Positions 41,401 to 51,165 are shown, counted from the stretch's first letter. The stretch: DNA of 64,000 nucleotides from Micropterus salmoides (GCF_014851395.1 NW_024040485.1:7216104-7280103); one strand, 5' to 3'. Notes: generated from the letters alone by a model not told the origin. Numbers and translations are program-made.

Positions 41401-44400
41401 GGCCGGAGAAGTGTTTGTCTCACGCTGAAAAGGAGGGAGGGTTGTTACTTGAAAAAAACTTGTGTCATGTTGTTTTTTTATTTGCTAGGCAAATTTTCAA
41501 ATATCTGGTTTGAATTTGCGTCTCTTGACTCACAACAGGCGTACAAGGGGGGTAAAGGATGCACACAGGGATAAAAAAAAGAGGAAGAGAGTGGGGGAAG
41601 GGGAGCTTGTAGAGGTTAGAGGTGGGCAGAAGGGCACACACACACACACACATACAGTATATACTCATAGATACACACACACTCACACTTACCCAGGGGG
41701 ATGGGTGGGTAGTAGTTGGGGACAGCTGGGCATAGATGGATGGTGTGGGGGAGGTTGCTTTGTGTGTGTGTGTGTGTGTGTGTGTGTACATGTGCCTGTG
41801 TGTCTGTCTGAATGTCTCCTCTGTGTACTTTGTGTGCATACGTTTGCATGTTTGCATGTGTCCAACTGTATCTAATGTACTTCTGAGCACATTTTTACAT
41901 ATTTATGTATTTCTGTAAGCGTAGGTGTTGTTTGTGCTTGGCGAACGTGTATGTCTTCCTGTCTGGATGCTCCTGTGTAGGACTCGGGGGGCGTGTCAGC
42001 GTGCTTGCAGTGCGTGCGGGTGGATGCCTCTGTGTGTGTGTAATGGCCTGTATCATACCATGCCATATCAAACTGCACACTGTTGGCTGAATTTCCCATC
42101 AAGTGTGTACAGCATCAGCAGCACCAAGACACATGACACTGTCTGTCACACACAGTAGCACTACTCCGTGCAGCGGCAACACAATATGTAGATACACATG
42201 CGCATACACCAACACGCACACAGCCTCAACCGCATGAAGATAAAAACCATCTCATAAATCATCCAGATACACATACTTCGTCCCCCACACACAAACAGAT
42301 AAATTCCTCCCTGCAAAAACAAATACAACTGCATTTGAGTGCAAACACATACTTGCATGCAAACAGATCCACACAAACACAGATAATAAGCTTCTTGAGA
42401 ATCTCACTTGCACACTTGGAGAGACGTGCACATATCCACACATTTAGATAGGTACCTTCTTACAAAGCAGCTACACTTAGAACCTTACATGCAAACACCT
42501 ACAAATGTACGCCTTACACACATGCACAACCATGGTGATAATAAGCTCATCACACACACACTTAGCCCAGACCTACATGCTGAAGGCGCACACACACACA
42601 CACACACACATGTATTACAATAAATAAAGTTCATTAACCCGCACTAATTAGCAGCAACACAGTGAAGCTTCCCTGGGAGAACAAAAAAAAAGGGGGGGAA
42701 AGAAGGAATTAAGGATGGTGAGAAGTAAATGAGTTCAGAATTAGGGGAGAAGGCTCGACAGAAGGGCGAAGAGGTGACGGAGGACGAGAGGAAACCGAGG
42801 AGGACATCGGGGCAGATGGAGAGGAGGAGGGAGAAAAAGATGGAGGGAGACAGATGGAGGAGGAAGGAAGAGAGAGAGGGGGTGAACATGGAGATGGCCA
42901 AGGTGGTTTGAATTTTTCACCGTTCTTTTCAGGGAGTGAAACAGGTGGAATTGAGAGGAAGCTGTTTTTTTTAAAGGAATAGTTCAGTATTTTTTGGAAA
43001 TACACTTATTTACTTTCTTCCTTAGAGTGAGAGAAGACGAGCGATATCAATCTTATATCTGTGATTAGAATCAAGCTGGAGTCAGACCTCAGTTAGCCTA
43101 GCTTAGCTTGAAGGAGGGAAGCAAAGCATACACCTACAGATGAACACCTCTAACAGACCACCATTTATACAAGAGATGTTTATTCTTAAGCCCAAGGCAT
43201 TTGCCATAATGTAAGACCAAGGAAAGCAACAAATTCTCACATTTAAGAACCTGGAACTATCCTATTTTTGGCACTTCTGCTTGAAAAAGTGATTCATTGA
43301 TGTTCACAAAAATTTTCGAGATAGTTCCAGGAAGTGAGAAAACTTTGGCTTTCACTGGAAATGATGGCCGCCATCTTGGAGTCCGGTATCTGGCTCTTTT
43401 ATTACACCCTGGGCTGTTTGAGAAATTGGTCTAACTGGACATCTTCTAGGATCTAAAACCCGATCCTAATAAAAAAATCTGAAGACAATTACGCATGTTT
43501 CAAAATGTGGGACTTACATTAACACGCAGCTGTGGTAAGGTATTTCACATCTTTACACACACCTGAAACAATAAAACGGGACGTACTCTACCCAGTTTGA
43601 TAGAATATCATTTGGAGCCTTAGATATTACAGATCCAGCGGACCCGGGAGGACCTCTAGGTTCAGCATATTGAATTAAAACCACAAATTGTCATTTTGAC
43701 ATTTATGTACAGAATCAACAAACAAGATAAAATGTGTTAATTTGTTGCTAATTGATAGGGAAGGAACTCCTGATAGTGAGTACTTGGTTGGCCTATTTTC
43801 TCTCTTTCAAAAGGCTAGTTTTATGCCATCTGCATCCAATCTTTATGCTAGGTTAAGCACGCCTTAACTGCAGCTCTTTGTAACGCATAGACTTGAGATG
43901 GATAATGATCTAACTCTCAGAAAGAAAGAAAAAAAGCTTATTTAAAAAAAAGAGAAACGTTGAAACTATTCCTTTAAGCCCTCCCCGCTCGTTTTCCATC
44001 ATTGGAGGTCCCTCGAGCTCCTCACACTTCCTCTGTTGTCTCACTGCCAACTTCTCTCCCCTCCCTCCCGTTTTCACACACACACACACACACGCGCACA
44101 CACAGTTTCCCGCCTTGTTTTATCACCCACCCTCCTTTACATATCCTTATCCATCCATCTTCCTCTCTCTCCTTCTCTAGACTTGATATCCCAGTCAGCC
44201 TTCTACCTCTGCATTCTCTCACCTTATTGCCGGCGAGGGAAAGTGTAAATTGTGTTGCTTTAAATACCCGTGTCTTCCTCAGGCTTACAGCTTGGGGGTA
44301 GTGGAGGAGTGAATGTGAGGAGAGAAGAAAGAAGAGCAAGCCACAGTGTTTAACTTAACGTCTGCTAAGGATAGATAGGTCTCTCCTTTCATTTTTGCTG

Positions 44401-47270
44401 CTTGGGTGTTTAGCCTGACTTAACCGTTTAAACTCTGGCTGAACTTAATTTCCTCCCTTTCACTTTGCTCTTAAGTAGCTTCAAAGGTAAGAAGAACAGC
44501 TGTATCTGTATCTGAGGCTTATAGGGGTCATATTACTACTGGCGAGTGACTCTGCACTGTTTGCGTAAACCGATTTGGACCTCTGGATGGGTTGGGCGTG
44601 TCATTAGGATAGTTTGTCATTAAATTTGCCAACCACAGAAACTTTTATTTAATTTGAAATAGTCTAATCTCTCTGGCGCCCATCTTAATGCCCACTGCCG
44701 CTAAGCCCACCCATCTGACCATATAATGAATGACGATTTGAAATATTGCTAATAGATTGATACTTTATATTGATGCAGTTAATACCCACATAGCGCTACG
44801 ACTAAATTAAACCCAAGTTATCTGTGATTAAAATTTGACTGATACTGAACAACATCAATTGATTTGTATGCATTAGTGGAGCTTTAGATCCATATAATTA
44901 TCATTTAAACATTTGTTTATGTTAAATTATGTGATGACATCATACAGAAACTTGTAACCCACTACATCAACAGTCTGATCTGTTGGCCAATCAGCTTATG
45001 AGGATAAAGGCCCTTTGTAGCTCACTGAGTAGAGCACGGCATGACCATGGGAAAGGCTAAATATTATATATTCTGTACTAGTTCTGAAAAAATGTATTCA
45101 CTTGTAAAGCAGATATCGCCTCAAATTCTTTTCATTTCTGAAGAACCAGTAGTGGACCACTACTACTAGTGGAAATTGTTCTACTAGCACAAATGTCACT
45201 CCAAGCCTCCAACACAGGTTGTTCTTGGTCAGAAGTGCCAGCACTCTGCAGCGGCTAAAGATAAGGCACTACTTTGGCTAACTTGTCGGAGCTCATTGTG
45301 GTTGGCTTGATGGATGATGCACTGGGACAAGCAATTTACCCAAAGTGTTCGTGCCAAGTAGAGGAGCGCTTGTGATCAGCCACAAGAATTAGCTCAAGAT
45401 GCTATTAAAGGAGACACTAATCCGTGGTGCACTTGACCACATATTCAGCCCTCTGCTATCATGGTGCTTAGGTAAACTAACCACAAGGTCATGGCTGCAG
45501 TAAAACACCACAGAGATCGAGGGAGCAGCTTACTCTGACAGGAAGGGCTCTCTGAGTGCTGTTTGAGTCCTACTGGCAAACGGCAGCTGTACCTTTAAGA
45601 GCTGTCATGGCTCTGAATCCTTTAAGCCCAGAGGCAAACCTAAGGGTTTGTTTTTCTTTTCTAATAACTTCTGTTTTCTGAGATGCTGAACTGGCCATCC
45701 AGCTTTAAAATGACAAAAAAAGATGCCCATAGTTGCTTCCTGCTGCTCTCGGCTCATGGCAAATGTGTGTTTTTGATACTACATGCAGTTAGTTTGCTCG
45801 CCTCCTCTTCTGCATCCTCTCTTCTCGTGTCCCCCCTCTTTCATGTCTTGATGGGAGTTCCGCCGAAGCACACTTAAGCAGATGTTCTTCCTGTAGGAAA
45901 AAAAAAAAAAAATCAATTCCACCGCCGGTGCAGGGATGCGATAACGCTCCACGCCGAATATAAACCTGTCTCCCGCTTGACAATTTGGTTCCAATTAAAC
46001 TATTTATACACGCCATATTTTCAGGGGTGAGGGGACCGCTTTGAGGCATATCTTCTTATGAGATGTTCCCACCGTTGGCTTGGTCTTGTCGTCAATTATA
46101 CCATATTTTTGTTTTGCTTGAGATTAGGATGAGCGAGCGTTTTAAAGTGAGCAGGAAGGGAGGGGAGCGCAAAGCGTGGCTGGGTGTACTCAAAGCCGCA
46201 ATAATTTAACACGGTAAAAAGAACCATAGTGGCCACATTCGGCGTTACTAACCATAACGAGGGGCTGCATATTTTAGTATATATATATATCTCTTGTTCT
46301 GATTCACCCAGTAGTCTGCCACCCTCATTGAATGCAGAGAGCAGAATTAGCCTGCACCATCACCCGTTATCAAGGGAGTGCTGTTAAATACCATAATTTG
46401 AGCCAATTTGAATACTGTTACACACCCAGACAGTTCACTGCTCAGTAGTTTTTGTGGTGCTCCGGTTCCAGCCTTTAGAATCCCTTCATTATGCTCGGTC
46501 ATTTGTATTCTCTCTCTTTCCCTCTGACCTGCTCATTTCCATAATGCCTGTCCCGTTTGAGCTTGTTCTGTACCAGCCGATACATATGCATGGCGTTAAA
46601 AACTGACACATATATTGACAAAAGAGGGTTACAAAGCCATTAGAGGTATGAGACAGTGCTCTTGTTGTTGCTTTGACCTGTCGAGAGACACTCGCTGCCG
46701 TGGTCTCTTCATCTTTGCTGGTCCCTCAGGTCGTGCAGTCTCTGGATGCCAGGGCCGCTACTGACTCATCGCTCTTACATTGGCCTCGCAGACATACAGC
46801 CAGATAGCCATTTGTCTGATTTTTTGTCCCTCTGACAGCATGTCCGTGTGTGTGCGCGCATTGTGTCTTTGCTTTCAGAAAGACAGATTGAGATATATAG
46901 ATAATCTGACAAGCAGAGAAAGAGATGGGCGGTGGGAGATAGAGAGAAAGAGAGAGAGCGAGGCGAGTAATGCATTTTGTGGGTTTATCTGATTTGTGTG
47001 TTGGTGTGTGCTACTATTTTTGCTTGTATTTTCATATAAGTGCCTCTCTGACTTGTCTCTGTTGCATCTCTATCGCTCTGTCTTATCATTTCTTCCCCTC
47101 CTCTCTCTCCTGTTACCTAGACGACGACCCCTTGCAGCCAGTGACCTCCGATGAGACGGTGTCCGTGGGGGGCACGGTGACACTGACCTGCCGGGTGGCC
47201 GAGAGCGACAACTCTTCACTGCAATGGTCCAACACTGCGCAGCAGACCCTGTACTTTGGAGAGAAGAGAG
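15011..47270 (+). CDS. cadm3: Cell adhesion molecule 3 (SynCAM3/nectin-like 1), 5' part only: coding exons 1 and 2
   Basis: The product is a type I membrane adhesion protein of the CADM/nectin-like family, which makes calcium-independent contacts, mainly between neurons and glia. Exon 1 (15011-15101) encodes MAIPSAPSALWS, a hydrophobic core LLTVLFAAAV and NIVYG: a signal peptide probably cut near HS/NI. Exon 2 (47121-47270) joins in phase 1 and encodes the first half of the V-type Ig domain: VTSDETVSVGGTVTLTC with the B-strand Cys, then SSLQWSNTAQQTLYFGEKR with the invariant Trp. The donor GTGAGA follows in phase 1, fitting the conserved next residue Ala. SDETV, GGTV and LYFGEKR fit CADM3 better than CADM1, 2 or 4. 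The remaining exons (rest of Ig1, Ig2, Ig3, membrane helix, PDZ-binding tail) lie beyond the window. Confidence 0.9.
15102..16000. repeat. Start of cadm3 intron 1, with a C-rich tract
   Basis: Donor GTAAGC begins at 15102. At about 15607-15659 there is an almost pure C tract broken by single A residues (CCCCCCACACC-type). This strand-asymmetric run could form unusual structures. No exon seen. Confidence 0.5.
16001..22619. other. cadm3 intron 1, single-copy-looking DNA
   Basis: No coding evidence. Low repeat content and many homeodomain-type words (ATTAATTA, TAATTAG), especially at 18740-18800, 19010-19170 and 19380-19560, suggest regulatory conserved noncoding DNA. A perfect 24 bp palindrome lies at 17092-17115. 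Confidence 0.4.
22620..22960. promoter_or_regulatory. Candidate intronic enhancer with octamer motif
   Basis: This non-repetitive block contains a perfect octamer ATGCAAAT at 22738-22745, a one-mismatch relative ATGCAAAC near 22817, and the homeodomain-like AATTAAAATTAATGAG near 22866. POU-factor sites would fit neural control of cadm3. Functional status is inferred from motif content only. Confidence 0.3.
22961..23420. repeat. Cluster of (CA)n microsatellites
   Basis: Long AC/CA runs lie at about 23072-23103, 23204-23238 and 23365-23409, with shorter ones between, spaced by unique sequence. Confidence 0.85.
23421..27493. other. cadm3 intron 1, no gene seen
   Basis: Mixed single-copy intronic sequence. 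The block at 24050-24580 looks unusually non-repetitive and may be conserved noncoding DNA. I see no exon with both splice sites and no RNA gene. Confidence 0.45.
27494..28017. mobile_element. MITE-like element with GTCTTGG-rich interior
   Basis: The left end reads AGTACTGCTGTAGACTGGTC. The right end reads GGTCTTGACTACAACACTAC, whose complement starts GTAGTGTTGTAGTCAAGACC, so the ends are imperfectly inverted around TGYTGTAG. GTCTTGG/GGTCTTG words recur throughout. I recall similar GTCTTGGTCTTGACTACAAC copies as common in fish genomes. No transposase frame. The exact boundaries are uncertain. Confidence 0.5.
28018..29516. other. cadm3 intron 1, no gene seen
   Basis: AT-rich intronic DNA with a purine-rich patch at 28370-28480. 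Nothing recognisable as coding or RNA. Confidence 0.45.
29517..29850 (-). repeat. LINE/SINE-tail-like repeat fragment
   Basis: GCAGATGCTTTTGTCCAAAG at 29538-29557 is a diverged copy of GCAGACGCTTTTATCCAAAG at 61940-61959, a 3'-end motif widespread in teleosts. On the minus strand it reads as the tail of a retroelement. Positions 29765-29842, ending GTTGCAGCCC, look like a fragment of the MITE-like family at 1525-1742. Confidence 0.5.
29851..30519. other. cadm3 intron 1, no gene seen
   Basis: Ordinary intronic sequence before the polypyrimidine tract. Confidence 0.45.
30520..31150 (+). repeat. 630 bp polypyrimidine (CT-rich) tract
   Basis: The plus strand is overwhelmingly C and T (TTCCTCC, CTCTCC and TTTCCC words) for over 600 bp. 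This yields long artificial open frames rich in Ser, Leu, Phe and Pro. It is immediately followed, after about 50 bp, by a polypurine tract, so complementary material lies in inverted order. Confidence 0.8.
31200..31680 (+). repeat. 480 bp polypurine (GA-rich) tract
   Basis: The plus strand is dominated by A and G (GAGAAAGAGAAAGG, GAGGAGGAAGG, AGAGAGAGCG). Short unique pieces near 31260-31310 and 31445-31500 interrupt it. With the preceding polypyrimidine tract it forms an imperfect inverted structure. Confidence 0.8.
31681..34254. other. cadm3 intron 1, no gene seen
   Basis: AT-rich intronic sequence. No splice-flanked coding exon, RNA gene or clear repeat recognised. Confidence 0.45.
34255..34490. 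promoter_or_regulatory. Candidate conserved intronic enhancer (POU, SOX, homeobox motifs)
   Basis: A compact non-repetitive block carries TAATGAGTCAATTAG at 34352-34366 with homeodomain cores on both sides, a perfect octamer ATGCAAAT at 34419-34426, and two SOX-type sites, CCATTGTTT (34448-34456) and CCATTGTTG (34471-34479). SOX and POU sites within about 60 bp are typical of neural enhancers, and the host gene is neural. Comparison with other fish would be decisive. Confidence 0.35.
34699..35087. repeat. Three long (CA)n arrays within 400 bp
   Basis: CA/AC dinucleotide arrays lie at 34699-34742, 34855-34890 (with one G interruption) and 35019-35087. The last is about 69 bp pure. The unique sequences between them differ, so these are separate arrays. 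The His/Thr- and Val/Cys-repeat frames here are artefacts. Confidence 0.9.
35088..35837. other. cadm3 intron 1, no gene seen
   Basis: Intronic sequence between the CA arrays and a LINE tail. No feature recognised. Confidence 0.45.
35838..36360 (-). mobile_element. LINE 3' end fragment, minus strand
   Basis: Read on the minus strand, an open frame from about 36357 to 36100 contains FGEGAFSYYGPTLWNKVP, the usual C-terminal tail of a fish LINE reverse transcriptase. It is comparable to KKAFSYAAPSTWNTLQ in the copy near 4.7 kb. After its stop, a 3' UTR ends CATGAAATGTGCTATATAAA at about 35864-35883, followed by a T-rich end. The upstream polymerase is missing, so it is a truncated, inactive insertion in intron 1. 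The clade is uncertain. Confidence 0.65.
36361..37732. other. cadm3 intron 1, no gene seen
   Basis: Intronic sequence with a small tandem TTGGACA run at about 37503-37525. Nothing else recognised. Confidence 0.45.
37733..37772. repeat. (GA)20 microsatellite
   Basis: Uninterrupted GA dinucleotide run. Confidence 0.95.
37773..38424. other. cadm3 intron 1 between two microsatellites
   Basis: Partly CT-rich and GT-rich sequence. No coding evidence. Confidence 0.45.
38425..38461. repeat. (TA)n microsatellite
   Basis: A pure alternating TA run of about 37 bp, self-complementary and able to extrude as a cruciform. Confidence 0.9.
38462..42970. other. cadm3 intron 1, low-complexity-rich, no gene seen
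   Basis: Contains a perfect 23 bp tandem duplication (39798-39820 and 39821-39843), a CT-rich tract at 40430-40740, CA at about 41635-41652, GT at about 41759-41787, CA at about 42587-42610, and a GA-rich tract at 42700-42900. Long frames here come from these tracts. No exon supported. Confidence 0.5.
42971..43977. mobile_element. Non-autonomous DNA transposon with TTAA target duplication (second family)
   Basis: TTAA lies at 42971-42974 and at 43974-43977. The inner ends are inverted: AGGAATAGTT on the left, and AACTATTCCT on the right, an exact 10 bp complement, with imperfect extension. The 1 kb interior has no transposase frame. The left end resembles a fragment at about 57359-57480, so the family has more than one copy here. 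Its ends differ from those of the 2612-3987 element. I infer a Kolobok-like or piggyBac-like origin from TTAA only. Confidence 0.7.
43978..47120. other. 3' end of cadm3 intron 1
   Basis: Contains (CA)n at about 44077-44105, a poly-A run at about 45898-45912 and a non-repetitive block at 45910-46260 that may be conserved noncoding DNA. It ends with a pyrimidine tract (CTCCTCTCTCTCCTGTTACC) and acceptor TAG at 47118-47120. No additional exon seen. Confidence 0.5.
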
Positions 47271-47287
47271 GTGAGAGGGAGGGACAC

Positions 47288-47554
47288 GGGGGCGGCTGTG
47301 GCTCAGGAGGTAGAGTGGTGGTTCGATCCCCGGCTCCTCCAGTCTGCATTTCCAAGTGTCCTTGGGCAAGATACTGAATCCCTAATTGTGAGTGTGTGTC
47401 TGAATGTTACTCTCCATCTGATGAGCAGTTGGCATGACAGCCTCAGCCGTCAGTATATGAATGGTGTGTGAATGGGTGAGTGTGACATGTAGCGTAAAGC
47501 GCTTTGAGTGGTCGGAACACTAGAAGGGAGCTATACAAGAACATTCCATTTACC
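47288..47554 (+). repeat. tRNA-derived SINE with shortened promoter
   Basis: The head GGGGCGGCTGTGGCTCAGGA gives an A box and GGTTCGATCCC (47320-47330) a B box. A tRNA-unrelated body follows (CCTTGGGCAAGATACTGAAT, later GTAAAGCGCTTTGAGTGGTC), and the 3' end is ACATTCCATTTACC. This is a familiar fish SINE. The boxes are nearly adjacent: the segment matching the anticodon arm is missing, so the Pol III promoter is probably dead. It starts only 17 bp beyond the exon 2 splice donor. Confidence 0.8.
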
Positions 47555-50144
47555 AGTACAGAAAACTATGAAAATGTCAAAACAGCAACCCTACTGTATA
47601 TGTTCAAATAAGACGAATTTGCTTTGCCAAATATGTTTTGAAAGGGGAACATAAATGCTGCCTCGATTATTTTTTCATTGGCAATGTTTTTTCCAGTCTA
47701 GAAAGTGTGTCGTTCCACAGAGATGTTGTAGGTAGCTGGGTGTATTCAGCCCAGGACTTTGACAACCAAGACTTTCTTTCTTTGTTGTTATGTTTAGACT
47801 ACAAAAGCAATTGGCTACGGTTTGGACCAAGATTGTAGGTTTGGTCAAATATAAAAAATTTCAGTGCATTGGTTCATTTGCTTTAAGACTTTTTCAAATG
47901 ACCAGGATCTTTCAAATGACCAGGATCTTTCCCTAACTTTCACCCACTGCTTTGAGTTGCTTGAACATAACTAAAAAATTCCAGGACTGATAGTTTAGTA
48001 GTTTGGACCAATGAGCTTCCTATGAATAACTACTTGCAGCTACGGGTGTGGTTTAGGTGTGACGACAGCTCATGTAAGACGGTGATAGACAGATTGATTG
48101 TTCATCCATTCACCTGCCAAGTGTTTTTTGAAAGTGCCTGACCTTTTCCAAAAAGTTTCCAAGTTCTCAGGCAGCACATACGGCAGATTATTTCAGTGCA
48201 ATTTCAGTTTCACTGCCGTTATCACAAGGGAAAGTGTGCAGGCTACTTTCACAGACTGCTTACTGATGCAATTACACTTGGGAGGAGAAAAGATTATGTA
48301 TGCACCTTGGAGAGGCCGATGCATCGACGACATGGAAGATGGCTATATCATCATATTCGAGTTATTCCTTGTGCATTATAGTAATTTATTTCTGCATTGA
48401 AAGCAGGCGGTGTTGACATGGAGCAGACCTGCTGTCGCTGTCTCACACAGTCAAAGACCCCTCAGACTAATTAGCCATTGACGTCCTGACTGAGTTAACT
48501 TCAGTTCCAGACAAAGATAACAGTGGTCGATCATGTGGAGGTGGTTCTGTTTCTGGAGGGCAGATGTGAAACATACTACTATGCCCTGCAAAATATACCA
48601 CAAAACGATTGCTACCGACGCCACCAGTACCACATTTCTATCCCTTCACCTAAAACAGCCCCTAGCACAGAATGAAGTATGAATAATGTAATATACAAGT
48701 GCCACAAGATGACAGAAGCTATATTTGAACTTTATGGGATTAAAGTCCTCCATCGCTTCAATGGATTTCCGTCTGTGGGATTCCAGAGAGGCCATGTATG
48801 AGCGTCCATACAAAGGAAAAAACGTACAGGAATTAGGAATCTATCGGCGATGTGCAGCTCATCTACTGTGATGTAGGCTGCCACGCGATCCATTAAAGCA
48901 TCTCATTATTAATGATCTTACCACATTGGTTTTGCACGTGCTGGGGATTTATCACCTTCGTCAGTCATCCGTATGTTGAGTGTATGTTTGTGTGGGCTTG
49001 TGAGAGAGAGAGAGTGAGGGAGAGAGAGAGAGAGAGAGAGTGAGTATGGGTGTGCATCTGACAGTAGTAAACTTACGGTGTCCCAAACACCAGTATTTTA
49101 AAGTATCAGAAAAGATGAATCAGTCAGGTTAACAAAGATTTGAGGATGTAAGTAAAGCTTAGTATCGTGTCTTTTATTATTTGTTATTTTATTCCTACAA
49201 AAGTGGTTTTGGAGTGGCCTTGTCAAAGTCCTGTTCCTAGTTGAAATATTGTGGTTGATGCTCAAAAACCTTCTAGTCTCTCTGAATGAATGCCAGACGC
49301 CAAATAATAGGTGCTCTTTGTTTTCAGTTATCACTCCGAATGCAAATGCAACAAGCTATTAAATCAATATAAAAGGGCAATTGCTTATTCATGTTGTAGA
49401 TTGTTTTCTTTTTCTGGAAATGATTACAATAATATATTATAAAAAACTGCATTGTTGGTATTAACAGCATGCAGTAACTTTTAACACAGCACACAGTCTC
49501 TAAGCCTGCTCACAATAAGGTCTGGTATCCTCTGGCCTCTGCAGTTGAGAGAAATGAAGGCCTCAGCCACTATTTGAGAATTTACAGTATGTTATTTTGG
49601 AGAAAATGGGGAAAATATTGAGATATATATTGTATATTGCGGCACAGCCTAAAAATATTGAGATATTATTTATTAGCCATATTGCCTTGCCCCACAAGTA
49701 ACTAGATGTAAATGAAGTCCATGTTGATAAAAAAACATAATCAGAGAGGCATTACATTTTCCACAAGACATATTTAGGGGACAGGTTTGCAATAAAGATG
49801 TGTGCTGCTGCATTTTTGCCGAACAAGGCACATATAATTACTTTGTGCACACTGGGTCAAAAGCTGTGTTCAAGAGAAAAAAAGCCCCAAACAAAGACAT
49901 GACAGACGTGAGATAACAAACGCCGTGTTATTGTAATATCGCATGGTGCCGAAAGTGCTCAATAAGTGCAAGAAATGAAAACAAAACAACAAAAACAAAC
50001 CTCAGACTCTGATGGGGTAAAGTGGATCAGAGTGTCCAATTCAAGCTGCTTCTTTTCAAAGAAAAAATGTCTGATTAATCCATTTTGTGCAACATTATGG
50101 TCTAGGTTGGCTTTTAATGATATTTTTGAAAAGAGAGACTTCCC
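47555..50144. other. cadm3 intron 2, no gene seen
   Basis: Intronic sequence with a perfect 18 bp tandem duplication (47892-47909 and 47910-47927) and a GA microsatellite at 48998-49041. No second half of the first Ig domain was found here. Confidence 0.45.
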
Positions 50145-51165
50145 ACTCCATGGTGCAGAAGCCCAACATCACACAACAGACCCTGTATTTTAAAAAGAAA
50201 CAAGGGGTGAGAGGGAAGGCTAGTGGTGGGAAAAAATGACACTGTAAATAAGGACTGACATTATAAATATGGTGCTTTGGTTCTAATGATTACTTTTGAC
50301 TGTGTGGGCTCAAACCCGTGGTTCAAAACATTGTCAAGATTGAAAAGGAGCATGCACAGCAGCCAGTTTAAGTATAAAGACAAGAACATTGCTAGGCTTT
50401 GATTGCAAGACATGTTTTTATTTGACATGATGAAAAAATTACTCCAAATGAGAGCAAAAGTCAAATAATGTCAAAGAAAACTTAAAGCCAGACAAACCAA
50501 AATGGGAGTTCCGACTTTGTATAGTCTGTTTTCAGTGGGCCAACATCACACAACAGACTTGGTACTTGTGAGTGAAAAGAGAAGAGAGTGGTACAGATGG
50601 AAGGAAGGAGAGATGGAGAAAAAGAAATAAGGGCGGTGAGAGAGATAGAACGACTCCGTTCTGCCCTAATACAACACTTCACAGCCGAAGTGAAGTGAAA
50701 GAGAGATGGATTTTAGAATAGCGAGAGTAGAGACGTATACAGGCCAGGAAGTTTTTCTTTTAGAGGGCCAACCATTTTGCAGTCTCGAGAAGGCGAGGCA
50801 AGAGAGAATGGGGGGCTGGGAGCAAATGGAGAGATCAGCAAGTCTTTCCTCCAGATGGAGCTTCAACCACAGTAAAGAGGAGAGAGTTACAAAGTGAGAC
50901 TCTTCTCTGCAATGATAGAACACTTAAAGGCCGACCTCAACTTTGGAGGGAATTGAGAAGAGTACTGGGGGAAGAGGAGGAGGTGGGGGAGTGAGATGGA
51001 GCAGAAACTCCCCATTGCAGTGGTCTAACATGCACAGCAGATGCTGTACCTTTGGAAAGCAGGGAGTTGAGAAACAGAGAGGAGGATGATGGGAGCTCAA
51101 AATTTAACCCTTCAGCCATGTCTTCTCTTCAAAGTGCAGCAGATGCAGGGAGACAGAAGAGGGTG
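50145..51165 (+). pseudogene. Array of decayed copies of the 3' half of cadm3 exon 2, first cluster
   Basis: At least five segments align by eye to the exon part encoding SSLQWSNTAQQTLYFGEK. At 50145-50215 the copy reads PNITQQTLYFKKKQ and keeps the donor-side GTGAGAGGGA. At 50529-50590 it reads FQWANITQQTWYL then a stop, with GTGAGT. At 50655-50700 it is short and decayed. At 50901-50960 it starts TCTTCTCTGCAATG and keeps ACTTTGGAG. At 51010-51070 it reads LQWSN, then frame-shifted AQQMLYLWK. A weaker one lies at 51121-51165. None has the 5' half of the exon or an intact frame, so I call them exon relics. Purine-rich DNA lies between them. Confidence 0.65.

Noticed and set aside
45000..45050. 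tRNA-like words GTAGCTCACTGAGTAGAGCA
   Set aside because: They resemble an A-box region but there is no B box or cloverleaf. At most it is a SINE-head fragment.
50760..50890. Two further possible exon 2-like segments (about 50760-50810 and 50845-50895)
   Set aside because: The similarity is short and broken and could be explained by AG-rich composition, so they were left out of the count.
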